Shown: piece by piece, positions 59,927 through 64,000 of the stretch
How the letters are laid out: each line of letters opens with the position of its first letter
How positions within the stretch are numbered: position 1 is the stretch's first letter
Source: Chitinophagaceae bacterium
GTDB taxonomy: Bacteria; Bacteroidota; Bacteroidia; Chitinophagales; UBA10324
Assembly (NCBI GenBank): GCA_016704325.1
Contig: JADJAG010000004.1
Coordinates: 248,001 to 312,000, forward strand
DNA length: 64,000 bases
Reading direction: 5' to 3'
Made by a program: the position numbers and the translations under genes
The notes under the pieces: generated by a model
What the model saw: only the letters and a program-made list of their open reading frames with translations
What the model was told of the DNA's origin: nothing
Databases searched by the model: none

Positions 59927-61033
59927 TTAAAAGGTAACATCGTTTAAAACCTGTAATTCAATTTCCCATGACTTATCATAATCGACATAGATTAAATCGA
60001 TAATTACCTGCAATCCTTTAAAATCTTTCCCCGATGAAACCGGTTCAAAATAAGTGGAATATCTTTCATTGGCCTTACTGGTTGTGCGAATAATCATGGA
60101 GCCACATGCTGCCTCGCAACTACTGAAATTTGCCACTATCTCATCATACTTGTCCATTGCCTGCTTCACATCAGTATAAGCAAGAATAGTATTGTACCAG
60201 AGCGCCGGAAGCGTTTTATCTTTCAATGAAGAATAGATGCCGGCTTCAAGTCCTCCTTCCATACCAACGGATGAATGCCAATTATATAATGCCAGGTAAT
60301 CATCATTTGTTTTTCCTTTTACAGAGGCAAAATCGTCCGGATAACTTTTTATAACTTCATTTAATAATGAACATACATTATCGTAAGCAACATACGAAGC
60401 ATCCTTTGTGGCTATTGCAGGCGTAGACTGAAATGCCTGTGATGCAGTCTCTGTTTCTGCTTTGCGTATGAATACATTTTTCTCAAAGTATCCATCCATT
60501 TCTGTCCCATCCTTCTTGCTGTAGAATCCTCTTCCATCCAATAAATTATCTTTAAAATACCCTGTATAGAAATCACCGTCAGCCCAGTCAAACCTTCCAT
60601 ATCCTGTCCTGATGCCGCTCTTCCATTCACCCACATACAAATCATCGTTGGTCCATAAATAAATCCCAACGCCATCATAGCAGTTTCCAATCAGGCAACC
60701 CGAGGAACCAAAATCTTTGGCTTCCGAAAACTTTCCATCTCTAAACAAACCAACCAGCGTAGTTTCCTTTTCGTCGTTACCAAGATAAATGCCATAGCCT
60801 TCCAGTTTACCGCTTACAAAATTGCCCAGGTAAAAGGAACCATCAGCCCAGTCGTAACAACCAACGCCGGTCCGCACACCATTCAGCCATTGCCCGGTAT
60901 ATTCCGCATTATCTGAAAACAGGTAGGTGCCTACTCCATTGTAACAATCACCACTTAGACAGGTTTGTGCATTTAGCTGGAGACTGTAAAGGCTGATGAA
61001 GAACAGACAGGAAAATGTTCGAATGGAATGCAT
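59927..61033 (-). CDS. Exported MORN-repeat protein
   Basis: ATG at 61033 is preferred over 61057 for its signal peptide (MHSIRTFSCLFFISLYSLQ to LNAQ), giving 368 residues. Several MORN repeats (YTGQWLNGVRTGVGCYDWAD, YVGEWKSGIRTGYGRFDWAD, YTGYFKDNLLDGRGFY) fill about 20-195. The rest (about 205-368) is a helical domain not recognised, with KGKTNDDYLALYNWHSSVGM. In family members MORN repeats bind lipids or serve as scaffolds; the role here is unknown. Confidence 0.8.
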   Translation of the reverse strand: MHSIRTFSCLFFISLYSLQLNAQTCLSGDCYNGVGTYLFSDNAEYTGQWLNGVRTGVGCYDWADGSFYLGNFVSGKLEGYGIYLGNDEKETTLVGLFRDGKFSEAKDFGSSGCLIGNCYDGVGIYLWTNDDLYVGEWKSGIRTGYGRFDWADGDFYTGYFKDNLLDGRGFYSKKDGTEMDGYFEKNVFIRKAETETASQAFQSTPAIATKDASYVAYDNVCSLLNEVIKSYPDDFASVKGKTNDDYLALYNWHSSVGMEGGLEAGIYSSLKDKTLPALWYNTILAYTDVKQAMDKYDEIVANFSSCEAACGSMIIRTTSKANERYSTYFEPVSSGKDFKGLQVIIDLIYVDYDKSWEIELQVLNDVTF

Positions 61034-61241
61034 GGTAATCGGTTTTTGATGAAACAATACATAAGCCGAGCTTCAGCTGTTTTTTACTGAAACACATTTG
61101 AATTATTACACAATAACTTCAAATGATGGTAGTAAGATAGAGGGATCTAAATAAAATTAAAATGATTTTCGGATTTTTATGTTTGGAAGAAAATGGTATA
61201 CCGTGGCACTTTGATTAGTTTGCTTTGCTGGCCTTGATATT

Positions 61242-62648
61242 TCAGTAATCCAGTTGTTTCACTTCACCCTTTTCAGGCATTGAAATAAAGTTAAATCCAT
61301 TCTTCTCCAGTCCTTTTTTGAATGCTAGTTGCGATTCAAAATCCCCATGTACAAGAAATATCTTTTTCAGCCGGGCCCGGTTTTGATTATTCAGGAAGGC
61401 AAGCATTTCATTGTGATCTCCATGCGCACTGAATGAATCCATGATTTCTACTTTGGCTCTTAACTGCTTTTCTTCACCGAATAACCGGATAGGGGAAATG
61501 CCTTTGCGGATTTTCCAGCCAAGTGACTGCTCTGCACAGTAACCCACAATTAATATCGTATTGCGTGCATCTTCCATATTATTAAAAATATGATGTACAA
61601 TGCGGCCGGCTTCTGCCATACCTGATGCGGAAATGATGATGCACGGTCCGGGCAAAAGGTTCAATGCCTTCGACTGTTCCACGTCAGTGATGTATTGCAG
61701 GTTATTGAATCCGAAAGGATTGGAATCTGTATGAAGGTATTGCGTGATGGCTTCGTCAAAACATTCCGGATGGTTGCGGTAAATCTCCGTGGCATTGGTG
61801 GAGAGCGGGCTGTCAACAAATACAGGAATAGGAGGCAGCCGTTTTTCCTTGCTTAACTGATCGAGCATAAATACAATCTCCTGAGTTCTGCCGATACTAA
61901 ATGCCGGAATGATGAGTTTTCCTTTCCTGCTGATGCAGGTATCGAGTATCACTTTTAAAAAATATTCTTTGTCATCCGGAAAACTTTCGTGAAACCTTCC
62001 ACCATAAGTAGATTCGCAGATGAGGTAGTCAACTTCTTCCATACTGATCGGATCTTTAAGTATTGGACGTTGAGGCCTTCCAATATCGCCGGTGAAACCA
62101 ATCTTTAATTCATGCCGGTCTGAATGGATATGCAACAGGATACTGCCGCTGCCAATGATGTGCCCGTTGTCGCGGAAATATGCTGTTACACCTTTGTGCA
62201 CCTCAAACACGGTTTCATAGTTTACCGCTACAAATAATTTAAGCGCCGCATCTACATCATCCTGTTTGTATAAAGGTTCTATCGGAGCCTGATTTCGTTT
62301 AGCCCTTCTTTTATTAATATACTTAGCATCATTTTCCTGGATATGTGCACTGTCTCTGAGCATAATTCCGCACAGATCTTTAGTGGCAGCCGTACAGAAA
62401 ATTTTTCCACGGAATCCTTCCTTCACCAGTTTCGGAATCCGGCCACTGTGATCGATGTGGGCATGTGATAAAATAAGGGCATCAATCTCTTTGGGTTCAA
62501 ACTCAAATGATGCATTATATTCATCTATGTAATTTTCACCGCCCTGGAATAATCCACAATCGAGCAACAGCTTAAAGCCATCATCAAGTAACAACAGATG
62601 GGAACTGCCGGTAACAACACGCGCGGCACCGCAGAATTTGATTTGCAT
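61242..62648 (-). CDS. MBL-fold beta-CASP RNase/exonuclease family protein
   Basis: ATG at 62648 (frame open from 62738) begins MQIKFCGAARVVTGSSHLLL, the typical start, giving 468 residues. The metal motif is SHAHIDHSGRIPKL, followed by GFTGDIGRPQRP, the beta-CASP part with SSASGMAEAGRIVHHI and IFLVHGDFESQ near the end. The class resembles CPSF73/RNase J-like nucleases; its RNA role in this phylum is not established. It is divergently placed from the small exported gene at 62740. Confidence 0.9.
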   Translation of the reverse strand: MQIKFCGAARVVTGSSHLLLLDDGFKLLLDCGLFQGGENYIDEYNASFEFEPKEIDALILSHAHIDHSGRIPKLVKEGFRGKIFCTAATKDLCGIMLRDSAHIQENDAKYINKRRAKRNQAPIEPLYKQDDVDAALKLFVAVNYETVFEVHKGVTAYFRDNGHIIGSGSILLHIHSDRHELKIGFTGDIGRPQRPILKDPISMEEVDYLICESTYGGRFHESFPDDKEYFLKVILDTCISRKGKLIIPAFSIGRTQEIVFMLDQLSKEKRLPPIPVFVDSPLSTNATEIYRNHPECFDEAITQYLHTDSNPFGFNNLQYITDVEQSKALNLLPGPCIIISASGMAEAGRIVHHIFNNMEDARNTILIVGYCAEQSLGWKIRKGISPIRLFGEEKQLRAKVEIMDSFSAHGDHNEMLAFLNNQNRARLKKIFLVHGDFESQLAFKKGLEKNGFNFISMPEKGEVKQLDY

Positions 62649-62701
62649 GGTATGAAATAGTATGATTAGAAAGAGTGAAGTTGAATAATTAACCTCATTA
62701 A

Positions 62702-62731
62702 TTGAAGGGTACGGTGCAAAATGTATATTTG
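62702..62731 (+). promoter_or_regulatory. Promoter of the small exported protein / TonB receptor unit
   Basis: TTG at 62702-62704, exactly 19 bp, then TATATTTG at 62724-62731: the best match to the Bacteroidota consensus in the window. Transcription would start near 62738, almost at the start codon at 62740, so the leader is very short. Confidence 0.65.
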
Positions 62732-62739
62732 TAAGCAAT

Positions 62740-63057
62740 ATGAAGAAGGTGGCACGTCAAATAGTATCCTGGTTTCTACTGGCCACTTTTCTGTTTGCCG
62801 CAGCACCACAGGAACTTATTCATCTGCTGGGTGACCATGAAGATACGGTTGATGTGTTTTATGCTGACCGGCAGGTCAGCGAAGCACACACACATTGTTG
62901 CGCATTGCAGTTATCGTTGCCTCTTTTTATTGGCTCGGCAGAAGTCGATCTTCCCGCAACACTATTTGAGCTTGCTGTAATTCATAACAGGGTGCTATCA
63001 CTCTGTTTATTTTCTTCCCCGATCTGTTCCTCTGATCGCGGACCACCATTGGTTTGA
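62740..63057 (+). CDS. Small exported cysteine/histidine-containing protein upstream of TonB receptor
   Basis: The 105-residue protein has a signal peptide or membrane anchor (MKKVARQIVSWFLLATFLFA). It also contains ELIHLLGDHEDTVD, SEAHTHCCALQLS with a possible metal-binding His-x-His-Cys-Cys cluster near 50-54, and a C-terminal SSDRGPPLV. No family is established; similar small proteins with an RGPP-type end precede metal or other TonB receptors in this phylum (from memory). It is 89 bp upstream of the receptor, probably in one transcription unit. Confidence 0.7.
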   Translation: MKKVARQIVSWFLLATFLFAAAPQELIHLLGDHEDTVDVFYADRQVSEAHTHCCALQLSLPLFIGSAEVDLPATLFELAVIHNRVLSLCLFSSPICSSDRGPPLV

Positions 63058-63146
63058 TGAATTTGCGACATGGCGCCCTGTCATAAGAAGTAATTCCTTC
63101 GGTAACAACCTGCGGGGAAATTCATCATTCATTCAATTTACTTTAT

Positions 63147-64000
63147 ATGAAATCAATAATAAAACATGCCATCATAATTTATTTGCTATTAGTCATGCCA
63201 TTGTTCTTAATGGGTCAAAACACCATTTATGGAAATATCTCAGATGCCAGGGATGGCACACGTCTAATCGGTGCCACTATCTCGATTCCTGAAATTAAGT
63301 CCGGTACTATTTCAGATGAAGCGGGCAACTACCGCATAAATGCTATTCCGGCCGGTGATTTTTTAGTAGAAGTGCGTTACCTCGGCTATACCACCATCAC
63401 CAGGCGAATCAGCATCAGGGATGAGGTAGCGGCAGATTTTCAAATGTCTACTTCTGTGCTCGAGCAAAATGAAGTGATTGTAACCGGCGTATCAATGGCT
63501 ACAGAGATAAAGCGAACACCTATACCTATCTCCGTGCTATCGAAACAGGAATTACAGCAACATACTGCAACCAATATCATTGATGCCATTGCAAGGGAAC
63601 CTGGCATTTCACAAGTTACAACGGGCCCGGGTATTTCAAAACCGGAAATCCGTGGCTTAGGGTATAATAGGGTGGTGGTAATGAGTGATGGAATGCGACA
63701 GGAAGGCCAGCAATGGGGAGACGAACATGGAATTGAGATTGATGAATATGCAGTGAATAAGGTAGAGATATTGAAAGGTCCCGGGAGCATCATGTATGGA
63801 TCTGATGCCATGGCAGGGGTTATCAATATACTGTCGCCTGATCCGGTAGCAGAAGGAAATATAGAAGGGAGTATCATGGCAAATTATCAAAGCAATAATG
63901 GATTATTTGGTTACTCTGCTGCTATGGCCGGTAATCAAAAGGGATTGGTTTGGCTTGGAAGATTTAGCGGCAAACAGGCACATAGTTACCGCAACAAGTA
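63147..64000 (+). CDS. TonB-dependent outer membrane receptor, cut by the right edge
   Basis: From ATG 63147 the frame is open to the window end, giving the first 284 residues. A signal peptide (about 1-23, LFLMGQ) is followed by a carboxypeptidase-regulatory-like domain (TIYGNISDARDGTRLIGATI, GNYRINAIPAGDF) and a plug domain (EVIVTGVSMATEI, REPGISQV, EIRGLGYNRVVVMSDGMRQE and GPGSIMYGSDAMAGVINIL). The barrel is not in the window. It takes up a large substrate with TonB energy; the upstream His/Cys-rich protein hints at a metal or metal-chelate (inference). No SusD gene is visible before it. Confidence 0.93.
   Translation, partial: MKSIIKHAIIIYLLLVMPLFLMGQNTIYGNISDARDGTRLIGATISIPEIKSGTISDEAGNYRINAIPAGDFLVEVRYLGYTTITRRISIRDEVAADFQMSTSVLEQNEVIVTGVSMATEIKRTPIPISVLSKQELQQHTATNIIDAIAREPGISQVTTGPGISKPEIRGLGYNRVVVMSDGMRQEGQQWGDEHGIEIDEYAVNKVEILKGPGSIMYGSDAMAGVINILSPDPVAEGNIEGSIMANYQSNNGLFGYSAAMAGNQKGLVWLGRFSGKQAHSYRNK

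Overview
The window is chromosomal DNA of a Bacteroidota bacterium, most likely of the Chitinophagales/Saprospirales type (inference). The evidence is nine long exported proteins ending in a type IX secretion (T9SS) C-terminal sorting domain with a PNPA-like motif, promoters of the Bacteroidota form TAnnTTTG, a receptor with an N-terminal carboxypeptidase-like domain, a Reg_prop/Y_Y_Y histidine kinase, and the order pheT - small coiled-coil gene - zapA - rny. No rRNA, CRISPR array, prophage or intact transposase gene was seen.

Layout. 1-1.3 kb: a BlaI repressor and a cut M56/BlaR1-like peptidase. 1.4-3.7 kb: a palindromic repeat and an arylsulfotransferase-like T9SS protein. 3.9-6.2 kb: an AT-rich HEPN-like gene and HNH nuclease gene, then a MazEF module. 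6.2-12 kb: a broken REP-associated transposase, a sorting-domain fragment and two seven-repeat beta-propeller T9SS proteins. 12.1-15.5 kb: a VapBC-like module, a protein of seven zinc-ribbon repeats and about 1 kb of repeats. 15.5-23 kb: OmpA-type porin, AsmA protein, TonB-domain lipoprotein, TAXI binding protein and alpha carbonic anhydrase. 23.5-41.3 kb: five more T9SS proteins, with a NarL-type response regulator and hybrid propeller sensor kinase among them. 41.5-46.8 kb: an accessory zone with RelE/ParE and broken VapBC modules, tRNA-Pro and tRNA-Ser, a tandem array of tRNA-Pro-derived units with terminators, and an array of MITE-like elements. 46.8-52.7 kb: housekeeping genes pheT, zapA, rny and an epimerase. 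52.9-64 kb: an unknown conserved gene, a delta-60 T9SS protein, a PIN toxin module next to a duplicated piece of hutU, hutU, a histidine phosphatase, a MORN protein, an MBL/beta-CASP nuclease, and a TonB receptor cut by the right edge with a small exported partner.

How it works together. The core genes are ordinary. The unusual material is the accessory layer: at least five families of short palindromic repeats cluster around toxin-antitoxin modules and tRNA genes. In several places they supply stop codons or 3' ends to genes. The best candidates for something undescribed are the seven-unit zinc-ribbon protein, the HEPN-HNH pair and the tRNA-derived tandem array. All functional statements are from reading the sequence; no database search was run.
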